Source of the DNA: Ilumatobacteraceae bacterium
Lineage (GTDB): Bacteria > Actinomycetota > Acidimicrobiia > Acidimicrobiales > Ilumatobacteraceae
NCBI GenBank assembly: GCA_013213745.1
Contig: JABSQH010000076.1
Span: 1 to 50,071 of the forward strand
Direction of reading: 5' to 3'
Length of the DNA: 50,071 nucleotides
Below the pieces are notes generated by a model. That model made no database searches. It saw only the letters and a list, made by a program, of their open reading frames with translations, and was not told where the DNA came from. Made by a program: the position numbers and the translations under genes. Position 1 is the first letter of the stretch; each line of letters starts with the position of its first letter. Positions 14,339-23,204 of the stretch are shown one piece after another.

Positions 14339-16594
14339 ATGACCGACGACGACCTCTCGATCAGCGAACAGAAGAACTGGGCGGCGGGTGCGCCCGCGGC
14401 CGTCCACGCGCTCGGCCACGGGACGCGTCGCATGGGTGTGCGGCGGATGATCGCCACGTTGCGCGACGTGAACCAGGACGGTGGCTTCGACTGCCCGGGA
14501 TGCGCATGGCCGGAGCCGAACGACCGGCACATCGCCGAGTTCTGCGAGAACGGCGTGAAGGCGCTCGCCGCCGAGGCCACGACCAAGCGGTGTGACCGCC
14601 AGTTCTTCGCTGCTCACTCGATCGACGAGCTGCGAGCGCGCGGTGAACACTGGCTCGGTGAGCAAGGCCGAATCACCGAGCCGATGCACCTCGCGCCTGG
14701 CGCGGATCACTACCAACCGATCACATGGGCCGACGCGTATGAACTGATCGCGAGCGAACTGCGCGCCCTCGACTCGCCCGATCGAGCAGCGTTCTACACG
14801 TCGGGGCGGACGAGCAACGAGGCCGCGTTCCTTCTGCAGCTCTTGGCCCGCACGTACGGCACAAACAACCTTCCCGACTGCTCGAACATGTGTCACGAGT
14901 CGAGTGGTCGCGCGCTCAATGACACGATCGGGTCGGGCAAAGGCACGGTGCAACTCGACGACATCGAGTCGGCCGATCTCATCGTGGTAGTCGGCCAGAA
15001 CCCCGGCACCAATCACCCGCGCATGCTCGGCACACTCGAGACCGCCAAGCGCAACGGCGCCCACATCACCGTCATCAATCCGTTGGCCGAAGCTGGGTTG
15101 CGCCGCTTCAAGAATCCGCAACGGTGGAACGGCCTCGTCGGCAAGGGAACGCCGTTGGCCGATGATCTGCTGCAGATCCGAACCAACGGCGACCTCGCTT
15201 TTTTCGCCGCAGTGAACCACCTACTCATCAGCGAACAGGCCATCGACCGTCAGTTCATCGACGAATACACGAGTGGCTTCGATGCGTTGGCCGCAGCGGC
15301 CCGCGACATCGACTGGGCAACGTTCACTGCGGCGACAGGGTTCGACCCAGACGTGGCCCGGAGCTTCGTGGCCCGAGTGCGGCGGTCCGACCGCATCGTC
15401 GTGTGTTGGGCGATGGGACTGACTCAGCACGCCAACGCGGTTGCCACGATCAAAGAGGTCGTCAACTTCTTGCTGCTGCGCGGCAACGTCGGCCGACCCG
15501 GCGCAGGCCTGTGCCCCGTTCGTGGCCACTCCAACGTGCAAGGCGACCGCACGATGGGCATCTGTGAACATCCGACCGAGGAGTTCCTCGACGCGCTCGC
15601 CGCCGAGTTCCACTTCGAGCCGCCGCGCCACCACGGCCACGACGTGGTCGACACCATTCGAGCGATGCGCGCCGGCGACGTGCAGGTGTTGTTTGCGATG
15701 GGCGGCAACTTCGCCACTGCGACGCCCGACACCGAGGTCACGTTGCGAGCGCTGGCGAGTTGTCGCCTGACCGTTCAGGTCTCGACCAAACTCAACAGCT
15801 CACACCTCTACACGGGTGAACAAGCACTGATCTTGCCGACGCTGGGGCGAACCGAACGACACGTGGTGAACGGCGTCGAGCAGGTGGTCACCGTCGAAGA
15901 CTCGATGGGCATCGTGCACGCGTCGACCGGGACGCTTCCACCCGCATCGCCGTCTCTGCGCAGTGAGGTGCAGATCGTGTGCGACCTTGCGGAACGAGCG
16001 GTCCCGGGCTCGGTTAGTGCGATCCCGTGGTCACAGTTCGCCGGAGACCACGCCGCCGTCCGCGATCGCATCAGTCGGGTCGTGCCGGGATTCGAGCGCT
16101 TCAACGAGCGAGTTGCCGAGCCCAACGGGTTCGTCCTCGAGCACGCCGCCCGCGACCACCGCCGTTTCCACACCGAGACGGGCAAGGCACAGTTCACGGT
16201 GAACGAACTGACCTTCGCAACAACGCGCGCCGACGAGCTGCTCTTGCAGACGATCCGCAGCCACGACCAGTACAACACGACGATTTACGGGCTCGACGAT
16301 CGTTACCGGGGAGTGCGCGGCGGACGTCGTGTGGTGTTCGTCGCCCAGGACGACCTCGATGCAAGAGGAATCGCCGCCGGTGCAATGGTCGACCTGCTTG
16401 CCCGCAGCGATGATGGAGTGAGCCGGGAGGCGCTCGGGTTTCGCACGGTGGCCTACGACGTGCCACGCGGCTGTTGTGCGGCCTACTTCCCCGAAACCAA
16501 CGTGCTCGTCGCTCTCGACAGCGCCAACGACGCCGGAACGCCCGCTTACAAGTCGATCCCGATCACACTGCGCCCGCATCGCGCCGCACCGTGA
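14339..16594 (+). CDS. FdhF/YdeP-family molybdopterin oxidoreductase
   Basis: From the ATG at 14339 (MTDDDLSISEQKNWAAGAP) the protein is 751 residues. Signatures are FDCPGCAWPEPN near the N-terminus, ITWADAYELIASEL, FYTSGRTSNEAAFLLQLLAR, and LPDCSNMCHESSG, the segment that approaches the Mo cofactor in this family. These are followed by VVVGQNPGTNHPRMLGTLE, LLLRGNVGRPGAGLCPVRGHSNVQ and the molybdopterin-dinucleotide domain near residues 590-750. The family resembles formate dehydrogenase H but lacks its classical N-terminal 4Fe-4S Cys set. The E. coli member YdeP is linked to acid resistance; a formate substrate is not established. It appears monocistronic. Confidence 0.9.
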   Translation: MTDDDLSISEQKNWAAGAPAAVHALGHGTRRMGVRRMIATLRDVNQDGGFDCPGCAWPEPNDRHIAEFCENGVKALAAEATTKRCDRQFFAAHSIDELRARGEHWLGEQGRITEPMHLAPGADHYQPITWADAYELIASELRALDSPDRAAFYTSGRTSNEAAFLLQLLARTYGTNNLPDCSNMCHESSGRALNDTIGSGKGTVQLDDIESADLIVVVGQNPGTNHPRMLGTLETAKRNGAHITVINPLAEAGLRRFKNPQRWNGLVGKGTPLADDLLQIRTNGDLAFFAAVNHLLISEQAIDRQFIDEYTSGFDALAAAARDIDWATFTAATGFDPDVARSFVARVRRSDRIVVCWAMGLTQHANAVATIKEVVNFLLLRGNVGRPGAGLCPVRGHSNVQGDRTMGICEHPTEEFLDALAAEFHFEPPRHHGHDVVDTIRAMRAGDVQVLFAMGGNFATATPDTEVTLRALASCRLTVQVSTKLNSSHLYTGEQALILPTLGRTERHVVNGVEQVVTVEDSMGIVHASTGTLPPASPSLRSEVQIVCDLAERAVPGSVSAIPWSQFAGDHAAVRDRISRVVPGFERFNERVAEPNGFVLEHAARDHRRFHTETGKAQFTVNELTFATTRADELLLQTIRSHDQYNTTIYGLDDRYRGVRGGRRVVFVAQDDLDARGIAAGAMVDLLARSDDGVSREALGFRTVAYDVPRGCCAAYFPETNVLVALDSANDAGTPAYKSIPITLRPHRAAP

Positions 16595-16685
16595 GCGGCT
16601 GGCGGATCGACCGCTGCCCGGCGCGTCGGGCTGTTGGCGTGCACATCGTGTCGACGCCGCTTCCGTGCTGAGCTAGGCAGGGGGC

Positions 16686-17576
16686 GTGAGCGATTCCGGC
16701 AAACACCCGTCATGGTCGACCGATTCCTGGCGCACCGCAGGTGGAGGCAATTGGCTGGCACAGGCAGACCGACTCGAAGCGATGCTGGAACCGGTGCTCG
16801 ATCCGCTGTTCGAACAGGCCGCACTGCGCCCGGGCGAGCAGGTGCTCGACATTGGCTGCGGCCGGGGCGCGACGACGTACCGTGCGGCGCACGAGGTCGG
16901 ACGAACAGGGGCGGTCACCGCAGCCGACGTGTCGCCCGATCTGCTCGCCGAAGCGCAGTCCGTCCGGTCGCCCGGGTCCGGCGACGCCTCGATCGAATGG
17001 GTTGTCGCCGATGCCCAACGGGCCGCACTCGGCGAGTCGCGGTTCGACGCGGCGATCTCACGGTTCGGTGTGATGTTCTTCGACGATCCGGTCGCCGCAT
17101 TCGTCAACGTTCGACGAGCAGTCAGGAGCGGCGGGCGCCTCGCGATGGTCACATGGAGACCGCGCAATGCGTGCGACTTCCACTCGGTCGGCTGGGCCGC
17201 GGTCAACGAGGCACTCGTCGAGAACGGCTACGACGTGGCCGACTCGAACCCCGGTGTCGGGCCGTTCTCGCTCGGTGTCGACGAGGTGGTCGAGTCGGTG
17301 TTGGGCGAGGCTGGATGGGTGGACATCGAGGTCGAACCACTCGAACTACCGCTGTACTTCGCCGGTCCGAACATCCCCGTCGACGCGGCGGTCGACACGG
17401 CGATGGGGATGACCGGCATGCAGACGTTCCTCCAGCCCTACGACGACCGCGCCCGCGCCCTCGCCGCCGACGCATTGCGCGAGGCGTACACGACGCGCCA
17501 CGACGGGAGCGGCGTGCGTCTCGACGCCGCCATGCTCATCACCACCGCCCTCAATTCGGGCGCAGCCGGCGACTGA
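16686..17576 (+). CDS. SAM-dependent class I methyltransferase
   Basis: The GTG at 16686 is preceded by a strong AGGGGG. The 296-residue protein has motif I VLDIGCGRGATTYRAA, the acidic strand end VTAADVSPDLLAEAQ, EWVVADAQ, and the post-motif GGRLAMVTWRPRNACDF, typical of UbiE/Coq5-like small-molecule methyltransferases. The C-terminal 100 residues form the acceptor cap (GPFSLGVDEVVESVLGEAGW). The substrate is unknown. It follows the molybdoenzyme by about 90 bases on the same strand and may be cotranscribed. Confidence 0.88.
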   Translation: MSDSGKHPSWSTDSWRTAGGGNWLAQADRLEAMLEPVLDPLFEQAALRPGEQVLDIGCGRGATTYRAAHEVGRTGAVTAADVSPDLLAEAQSVRSPGSGDASIEWVVADAQRAALGESRFDAAISRFGVMFFDDPVAAFVNVRRAVRSGGRLAMVTWRPRNACDFHSVGWAAVNEALVENGYDVADSNPGVGPFSLGVDEVVESVLGEAGWVDIEVEPLELPLYFAGPNIPVDAAVDTAMGMTGMQTFLQPYDDRARALAADALREAYTTRHDGSGVRLDAAMLITTALNSGAAGD

Positions 17577-17921
17577 GCATCAACGAGCGGTCGTCGATGT
17601 CGCGCCATGGTCGAGTACGTCAGCGGGCGATGCGCTTGATGACGAACTCGTCGGCACCGTCACCGAACCACCCGCGGATGAACAGCGCCGGCCGGTCGCG
17701 CTGCTCGTTCTAGTGCGCGTTCAACGACTGGACCGGCCTGACACCCGACCGGCTGCGCAGCGGAGTGGCGTAGTGGGCAGTCGACCGGCCGGACGGTAGG
17801 GTCGCGATCTCCCTGAGGTGCAGGCGGCGATCGCCAACCTCGGGCTGGTGATTGCCGAGTTCGAGCCGGCGGGCTCGCTGCCGGCGACGCGCGTTCGGAT
17901 GTGGGCGCGGTCGGTGTGGTG
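17577..17921. other. Gene debris
   Basis: No intact gene is visible in about 345 bases, but two short stretches look like relics. On the minus strand 17620-17709 reads NEQRDRPALFIRGWFGDGAD then EFVIKRIAR and a stop, a plausible enzyme C-terminus, with an in-frame TAG directly upstream. On the plus strand about 17807-17935 reads RDLPEVQAAIANLGLVIAEF then EPAGSLPATRV, also protein-like but without a start. I could not place either in a family. Confidence 0.35.
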
Positions 17922-19109
17922 TCAGGCGTCGTCGACGAGATCGAAGGTCATGCCGGCCCGTTCGATCAGCCGTGGGAAGAGCGCCGCTCCGAGGGCTGGG
18001 GCGGGTGTCCAGATCCCGCCCGCCGTGTCGGGACGGTCGTCGATGAGGCACAACGCGGCCTCGGCGATGATCTTCGAGGTCGAGCCATACCCGGGGTCTT
18101 TGTCACCGGTGACCTTGGCGCGCACTTCGCCGCCGTCGGGGTGTGACCCGATGACGAGGAGTTCGTAGCCGCCGGCCTCGCGCTCCTCCTTCGACGGTCC
18201 TTCGCCCGGCTCGGGGCCACCTTCGCCACCCATCCCGCTGGCCATCGCCGCCATCATGTCGGCGAGCTGGCGGCCGGCGTCACCGGGGCCGGCGAAGAAC
18301 ATCTCGTCGTACTGGAAGTCTTCGCCGTAGCGGTGGCCCATCAGCGTGTTCGAGCGGTGGATGTTCTTGGTGTTGATCGGCGCCATGAAGAACGGAGCGA
18401 CCCAGCCGCCCATCAACTCCTCTTCGATGACATGGTCGCCGTCGGGCTGGGCTGGTCCCTCGAAGCCCTCCGACAGCGAGAACGGGTCAATCAACGGAGC
18501 GAACAAGGTCGGGTCGGCCTGCACGGCCTGCATGGTCGCTTTGCCGCTTGCCGCCGTCCCGCCAGACATCGTGCCGCGCATATCGGTCACGCGGGTGCGC
18601 ACACGTTGGCACGCGCTACCAAACCGCTCCTCGGCTGCCTGCTGCGCGAAGAGAACACCGTGGTCGAAGGGGATCGAATCGAAGCCGGTCGAGTGCACGA
18701 TCCGAGCGCCGGTCTCCGCGGCTTGCTCGTGGTACTTGGAGATCATCTCGCGCATCCACAGCACCTCGCCGCAGAGGTCGACGTAGTCGGTGCCGGTCGC
18801 GGCGGCTGCTGCGAGGAGCTTCTCGCCGTACCAGGTGTACGGCCCGACGGTGGTGAGCACGCAGCGCGCGCGGGTGGCCATCTCGCGCAGCGACCCTTCG
18901 TCGTCGCTGTCGGCCACGATGAGTGGCGTGTTGGCTGGTGCGCCGATCTCGTTGCGTACGGTCTCGAGCTTGTCCTGGCTGCGCCCTGCCATGGCCCAGC
19001 GCACGTCGCCGTCGACGCCGTAGCGCTCAGCGAGGTATTGCGCGACGAGCCTGCCGGTGAAGCCGGTGGCGCCGAAGACAATGACGTCGAGTTCGCGTGG
19101 TTCGCTCAC
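17922..19109 (-). CDS. Saccharopine-dehydrogenase-like / trans-acting enoyl reductase family protein
   Basis: This 395-residue protein starts with a Rossmann fold (LDVIVFGATGFTGRLVAQYL) followed by WAMAGRSQDKLE, VLTTVGPYTWYGEKL and YVDLCGEVLWM, the signature of the saccharopine dehydrogenase-like group that includes mycobacterial trans-acting enoyl reductase Rv2953. A Met/Gly-rich insert lies in the C-terminal half (MMAAMASGMGGEGGPEPGEG). True saccharopine dehydrogenases act in lysine metabolism, but this branch is usually linked to lipid reduction. I chose the GTG at 19107-19109; another lies three codons upstream. It is last in the operon, 24 bases after the dioxygenase. Confidence 0.85.
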   Translation of the reverse strand: MSEPRELDVIVFGATGFTGRLVAQYLAERYGVDGDVRWAMAGRSQDKLETVRNEIGAPANTPLIVADSDDEGSLREMATRARCVLTTVGPYTWYGEKLLAAAAATGTDYVDLCGEVLWMREMISKYHEQAAETGARIVHSTGFDSIPFDHGVLFAQQAAEERFGSACQRVRTRVTDMRGTMSGGTAASGKATMQAVQADPTLFAPLIDPFSLSEGFEGPAQPDGDHVIEEELMGGWVAPFFMAPINTKNIHRSNTLMGHRYGEDFQYDEMFFAGPGDAGRQLADMMAAMASGMGGEGGPEPGEGPSKEEREAGGYELLVIGSHPDGGEVRAKVTGDKDPGYGSTSKIIAEAALCLIDDRPDTAGGIWTPAPALGAALFPRLIERAGMTFDLVDDA

Positions 19110-19133
19110 GAGGCGCACAGTAGTGCGAGAGGG

Positions 19134-20168
19134 TCAGGCCTTGGTGCGCTTCGCCGACCAGTGCGCGGTGGCGCCGGCTGCCTGAAACCGCGGCGGACGG
19201 TCGCCGGGGCCGAGGATGTCGGTCGCCAGCCACAACCGCTTGAGCCACCGCACGCGACCGGACTGTGCATCGTCGACGTACGACCTGCGGCCGTGCAGCA
19301 CGTGGTAGTTGTTGACGAATTGCATGTCGCCCGGCTCGAAGCTCATCTCGACCCAGTGGTCTGGGTCGTCGATGAGCGCCGAGTACGCCTTCATCGCCGT
19401 TCGTTGGGAGTCGGTGAGGCGTGGCGCATCGTCGTGGCGCTGTGAGGCGAGGATGTACTGCGGGATGTAGCGGATGAACAGGCGGTCCCCGTGACGGCTG
19501 AACGCGGGGACGTGGTAGAAGGGCTGCCCGCCATCGGCCTGCTCGCCACGGAAGTCGTACGGCAGACCCGCGTAGAGTTCGCCAGCCAAGTCCGGATCAG
19601 ATGCAGCCAGCAGGTTGTGGCACAACAGCGCGTTGGAAATCAGGCTCTCGCCGCCCGAGACACCCGGGTCGAGGCACAACAGCCCGACGAGGTCGGAGCC
19701 GTCGGAGTGGAACCCCAATTCGGAACCACCGATCTCGTTGCCGCGCGCCGTGGGGTCGTCGAGGCCCTTGCCCTGATCTCGAACGTCGCCGAGCAGGTGA
19801 CCCTTGACGTTCTGCGGCCACGGGGAACCGAGATGGAGACCGATGCCCCAATAGATCCACGACGACGCCTCCGGACCGAGCCGGTCGACCGGGAGACCCG
19901 AGATTCGTTGGAACCCGCGACCGTTGACGAGTTGATCAGCGATGTCGTCGAGGACCGGGACGAGCCGGTACAGGGGGAAGTGCTCCTTGTCGACATCGAG
20001 GACGTCGTCGGCATGGGCGCGGGCATGCGCGAGTGCCGACTCGAGCTCTTCGATCTCGGTCGGAGTCAGCCGGTGTGTCCACGCGGCCGGGTCGGCCACG
20101 TCGGCCGCCCGCCATTCGGCCTGCGCTTCGAGCGGTTCGACGTCGGCGGCGGAGAGTGTGTCGGCCAT
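19134..20168 (-). CDS. TauD/TfdA-family Fe(II)/2-oxoglutarate dioxygenase
   Basis: This is 344 residues from the ATG at 20166-20168, two bases after the amidohydrolase stop. The iron site is visible as GFHSDGSDLVGLL (His-x-Asp) and the distal His in FVNNYHVLHGRRSY, with an Arg-rich region (RRSYVDDAQSGRVRWLKRLW) for 2-oxoglutarate binding. GESLISNALLCHNLL is typical of TauD-like proteins. Such enzymes hydroxylate substrates to release sulfite, amines or alcohols. Together with the amidohydrolase it suggests breakdown of an N-acylated or amide compound; the substrate is unknown. Confidence 0.85.
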   Translation of the reverse strand: MADTLSAADVEPLEAQAEWRAADVADPAAWTHRLTPTEIEELESALAHARAHADDVLDVDKEHFPLYRLVPVLDDIADQLVNGRGFQRISGLPVDRLGPEASSWIYWGIGLHLGSPWPQNVKGHLLGDVRDQGKGLDDPTARGNEIGGSELGFHSDGSDLVGLLCLDPGVSGGESLISNALLCHNLLAASDPDLAGELYAGLPYDFRGEQADGGQPFYHVPAFSRHGDRLFIRYIPQYILASQRHDDAPRLTDSQRTAMKAYSALIDDPDHWVEMSFEPGDMQFVNNYHVLHGRRSYVDDAQSGRVRWLKRLWLATDILGPGDRPPRFQAAGATAHWSAKRTKA

Positions 20169-20170
20169 CG

Positions 20171-21895
20171 TCACACCGTCTCCGGCGCAGTCTGGGCGCC
20201 CCGGATGAGACGTCCGGGCAGCTCGCCGGTGGCTGCACCTTCGGCATACGTCTCGGCCCCGGCGACGAAGGTGTGGGCGTATCCGTCGGCACGTTGCACG
20301 ATGCGCCGACCGCCTGCGGGGAGGTCGTACAACAGCTCGGGTTGATGTACCCGGAGGCGGTCGAAGTCGATCACGTTGATGTCGGCGCGGTAGCCGGGGG
20401 CGAGTACGCCTCGGTCGTCCAAGCCGACCAGGCGTGCGGTGTCGCGGCACTGGCGCTGCACGAGGAACTCCACGTCGATCCGTTCGCCCGCCCGATCGCG
20501 ACCCCAGTGCTGCAGCAGCGTGGTGGGAAACGAGCCATCGCAGATGGTGCCGACGTGAGCGCCGCCGTCGGAGAGCGCCGGCACCGTGTACGGATGCGTC
20601 AGCAGTTCACGCGTGCCGTCGAGGTTGCCCTGGCCGTAGTTCGAGAACGGCACCCACAACATCGCAGTGCCGTTGTTCTCCAGCAGCGCGTCGAGTGCGA
20701 CGTCGGCGGGCGATCGACCTTCCCGTTCGGCGATTGCGGCCATGGTCGTCGTCATGTCGGGTTCGTAGTTCGGCGAGTCGCCGAGGGCGAACATCGCGTC
20801 GAACTTCTCGATCAATCGTCCTCCGACGGCCTGGCGATCTTTGCCGCCGGCCGCGCCGAGCAGTCGAGAGCGCACTTCCGGTGTGCGCAGTGCGGCGGTG
20901 CGCTCCGTCGTCGGGAGGTCGGCGATCTCGCGGTACACGGGGTTCAAGAGAAACGGGTTGAGCGTGCACTCGAAGCCGAGCAGCACGCCGATGGGACGTA
21001 CGGCGGTTTGCCCGGTGACGGAGAGCCCGTCGTCGCGTGCGGTTTCGATGTGGCGGAGGATCGCTCGGTGGTAGTCGTATCCGCGCGGCGACTCGACGAG
21101 CGTGAAGCTGATCGGGCGACCCGATGCCTCGGTCATCGCCCGCACGAGTGCGAACTCGGCGTCGATGTCGACGAAGTCCGACACGACTTGCAGCACACCG
21201 TGCCCCGTGGTGCCGATCGCCTCGGCGATGCCGACGAGTTCGTCGCGTGCAGCGGTCAACGTGGGGGTCGGTTCGCCGAGTGACGTCTTGTGGTTCACGG
21301 TTCGACTTGTCGTGAACCCGAGGAAGCCGGCATCGATGCCCTCGGCTGCGAGTCGTCCCATCTCGGCGATGTCGGCAGGCGTGGCGTCGTCGCCTGCGGC
21401 GCCGCGCTCGCCCATCACGTGCAGCCGGAGCGCAGCGTGGGGCACCTGCGCGGCAATATCCATGTCCTTTGGGCCGTCGAGCGCCCCGAGGTATTCGGTC
21501 AGCGTGTTCCAATTCCACGACAAGCCTTCGTGCAGCGCCGTACCGGGGATGTCCTCGACCCCCTCCATGAGCTGCACCAGCCGGTCGTGGTCGTCGTCGT
21601 GCACTGGAGCGAACCCGACACCACAGTTCCCGAACACCGACGTGGTCACTCCGTGCCACGACGACGGCTGCATGGTCGATTCCCACGTGGCCTGTCCGTC
21701 GTAGTGCGTATGGACATCGACGAACCCTGGTGCCACGAGTGCGCCGCCGGCGTCGAGCTCTCGTGTACCGCGACCATCGACTCGCCCCACCTCGGTGATC
21801 ACACCGTCCGACACGGCGACGTCGGCGGTGCGTCGAGGCCCGCCGGTTCCGTCGACAACGGTGCCGCCACGAATGATCAAGTCGTGCTCAGCCAT
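20171..21895 (-). CDS. Amidohydrolase, N-acyl-D-amino-acid deacylase-like
   Basis: I start at the ATG at 21893-21895 (MAEHDLIIRGGTVVDGTGG), giving 574 residues; the longer frame upstream is not protein-like. The metal motif VDVHTHYDGQATWE follows the beta-sandwich. GVTTSVFGNCGVGFAP carries the Cys typical of D-aminoacylase-type zinc sites, and ALSDGGAHVGTICDGS holds the catalytic Asp. The C-terminal sandwich closes with GYRADINVIDFDRL. D-aminoacylases hydrolyse N-acyl-D-amino acids, but this large branch is poorly characterised. It is the first gene of a three-gene minus-strand operon. Confidence 0.88.
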   Translation of the reverse strand: MAEHDLIIRGGTVVDGTGGPRRTADVAVSDGVITEVGRVDGRGTRELDAGGALVAPGFVDVHTHYDGQATWESTMQPSSWHGVTTSVFGNCGVGFAPVHDDDHDRLVQLMEGVEDIPGTALHEGLSWNWNTLTEYLGALDGPKDMDIAAQVPHAALRLHVMGERGAAGDDATPADIAEMGRLAAEGIDAGFLGFTTSRTVNHKTSLGEPTPTLTAARDELVGIAEAIGTTGHGVLQVVSDFVDIDAEFALVRAMTEASGRPISFTLVESPRGYDYHRAILRHIETARDDGLSVTGQTAVRPIGVLLGFECTLNPFLLNPVYREIADLPTTERTAALRTPEVRSRLLGAAGGKDRQAVGGRLIEKFDAMFALGDSPNYEPDMTTTMAAIAEREGRSPADVALDALLENNGTAMLWVPFSNYGQGNLDGTRELLTHPYTVPALSDGGAHVGTICDGSFPTTLLQHWGRDRAGERIDVEFLVQRQCRDTARLVGLDDRGVLAPGYRADINVIDFDRLRVHQPELLYDLPAGGRRIVQRADGYAHTFVAGAETYAEGAATGELPGRLIRGAQTAPETV

Positions 21896-21944
21896 GCTGT
21901 CCACTGTTGCACGGTGCGCCTGCCCGTGGCGGGGCGGACGAGGT

Positions 21945-22162
21945 TCAGGACAGTCGTGTGATGAAGTCGATGATGGCGGCGGCCACCGCTTCGGGTTGTT
22001 CACTGAGCGCGCGCCGCAACCACATATCGACCCGGGTCGAGGAACTCCGGATCGACCTCATTCTCCGGGGCGAAGAGGGCCCGTTGCGCAGCAGCAAGGC
22101 GCTCGACCTCGCTGCGCGTGTGGTCGAAGCACTCGGCGAGTGCGGCGGCCGCATCTCGACCT
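21945..22162 (-). other. Decayed sequence, possible alpha/beta-hydrolase tail
   Basis: The last residues of one minus-strand frame (ALSEQPEAVAAAIIDFITRL, stop 21945-21947) look like the C-terminal helix of an alpha/beta hydrolase. A second minus-strand frame ending at 22000-22002 also looks coding (CFDHTRSEVERLAAAQRALF), while the plus strand offers a rival reading (RIDLILRGEEGPLRSSKALD). No frame has a start and a fold together. I treat it as gene debris. Confidence 0.35.
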
Positions 22163-22555
22163 GAGCGCAGCCGTCACGACCTGGCCGCCGCCGAAGACCC
22201 ACGTTCGTTTGTCGGTTCGGTCTCCGAAGTTGGTGATGGCGGCTGCGGTCGGCGCCGCGGCGAATGTGATGTGTGCCGCGTCGGGAACGGGAAGGTGCGT
22301 TGACGTGGTCAACACCAGCGTCGGTCGCTCTCCCCAGGTCCAACCCCATCCGACGGTTTGCTCCTACGACGTGCGTCCCATCACCAGCGCACCCACGCGG
22401 TCAGCCCAGGCCGAGAAGTCGAAATCGTCGAGTGGGTACTTGTCGAGATAGTCCACCGCGCCGTCGGGGCGGCAGACGTCGCCGTCGAGCGTCACGGCCA
22501 AGCTGGCGACGACATCGGTTGATCGTTCGTGCTCAGCGATGAGTGGTCGTGTCAC
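22163..22555 (-). pseudogene. Dihydrofolate-reductase-like (RibD C-terminal fold) gene with amber stop
   Basis: A GTG at 22553-22555 preceded by GGAGG begins a reading with VVASLAVTLDGDVCRPDGAV and WADRVGALVMGRTS, the start of the RibD-C/DHFR-like reductase fold. The next codon is TAG (22364-22366), where relatives usually have Tyr or another residue after the MGR-T/S motif. The same frame then resumes with EQTVGWGWTWGERPTLVLTT and TWVFGGGQVVTAAL, the expected later strands including the GGG cofactor loop. Homology is lost after about 22163. One point mutation plus a 3' truncation explains it. Confidence 0.72.
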
Positions 22556-22873
22556 GTCGCCTCCAGATCGATGACGGGCGCGGCCAGACGTCGTCGACAG
22601 ATACTGTCTAGGAACGGAGCAATCGCCCAAGTGTCGGAGGAGTGCGACGCTGGGTGCGGTGAGCCCAGTCGAGCGGTACTACGACGAGGCAGGACCGACT
22701 GGTGCTGCGTTCGTCGGGGGAGCGGTCCGTGTTGATCGAGGCGGCGATCGAAATGTGTGCAACGCCGGCAGGGGTGTACGGAAGCGAACACATCGTCTGG
22801 GTCGGCCGCAGGTCGTCGCGCGTGGGACCCGTGACCACCTGGTCTCCAGCGAATCCTCCGGCACGTATTGTGA
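22556..22873. other. Upstream region of the ArsR operon, no gene recognised
   Basis: Several short open frames cross these roughly 320 bases on both strands, but none shows a family signature, a ribosome binding site and consistent codon use together. A plus-strand stretch around 22730-22820 (SVLIEAAIEMCATPAGVYGS) is weakly protein-like. I see no terminator or repeat before the palindrome at 22874. Confidence 0.4.
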
Positions 22874-22889
22874 ATACATTCGAATGTAT
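22874..22889 (+). promoter_or_regulatory. Palindromic operator of the ArsR-family regulator
   Basis: ATACATTCGAATGTAT is a perfect 16-bp palindrome ending 15 bases before the ATG of the regulator. Next to it is GCATAAT, a plausible -10 box. The AT-rich palindrome closely resembles operators of ArsR/SmtB-type metal sensors, so metal-relieved autorepression of the two-gene operon is the likely control. Confidence 0.75.
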
Positions 22890-22904
22890 GCATAATTGAC
22901 GGCG

Positions 22905-23204
22905 ATGAAGGACGGTCAGGACGCGGTTGCTGCAGGCGCCGAGCTGCTCAAGGTGTTGGGCAGCCCGGTGCGCATCCGTGTGATCCTTGCGCTCGAGGAG
23001 CATGGTGAGCGGTGCGTGCACGAACTCACCGAGCAACTCGGGGTCAACCAACCGCTCGTGTCGCAGCACCTCCGGGTGTTGCGGTCGGCCAATCTCATCA
23101 CCGGTCGGCGCGAGGGCAAAGAAGTGCGCTACTCGATTGCCGACCACCACGTCAGCCACATCGTTCGCGATGCGATCAGTCACGTCCAGGAGACAACATC
23201 ATGA
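22905..23204 (+). CDS. ArsR/SmtB-family metal-responsive repressor
   Basis: This is 99 residues from the ATG at 22905 (a TTG three codons earlier is less likely). It is a winged HTH protein: AELLKVLGSPVRIRVILALE, CVHELTEQLGVNQPLVSQHLRVLR, then the wing ITGRREGKEVRYSIAD and a C-terminal helix DHHVSHIVRDAISHVQ. The DHHVSHIVRDAI helix places Asp/His ligands as in the alpha-5 metal site of SmtB/CzrA-type zinc sensors, and one Cys (ERCVHEL) sits where ArsR-type sites start. It overlaps the His-rich gene by 4 bases. Zinc or nickel sensing is inferred. Confidence 0.9.
   Translation: MKDGQDAVAAGAELLKVLGSPVRIRVILALEEHGERCVHELTEQLGVNQPLVSQHLRVLRSANLITGRREGKEVRYSIADHHVSHIVRDAISHVQETTS

Noticed and set aside
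13733-15220. Long 495-residue open frame on the minus strand
   Set aside because: Only its last part (below about 14060) is protein-like (TetR relic). The rest mirrors the FdhF/YdeP gene, which has clear family motifs on the plus strand.
14339-16594. Selenocysteine or UGA in the formate-dehydrogenase-like gene
   Set aside because: The frame has no internal stop; the family segment NMCHESSG uses Cys, so no second Sec gene is needed to explain it.
22364-22366. Pyrrolysine or programmed read-through at the TAG in the reductase relic
   Set aside because: The 3' part of the gene is missing as well, so simple decay is the better explanation.
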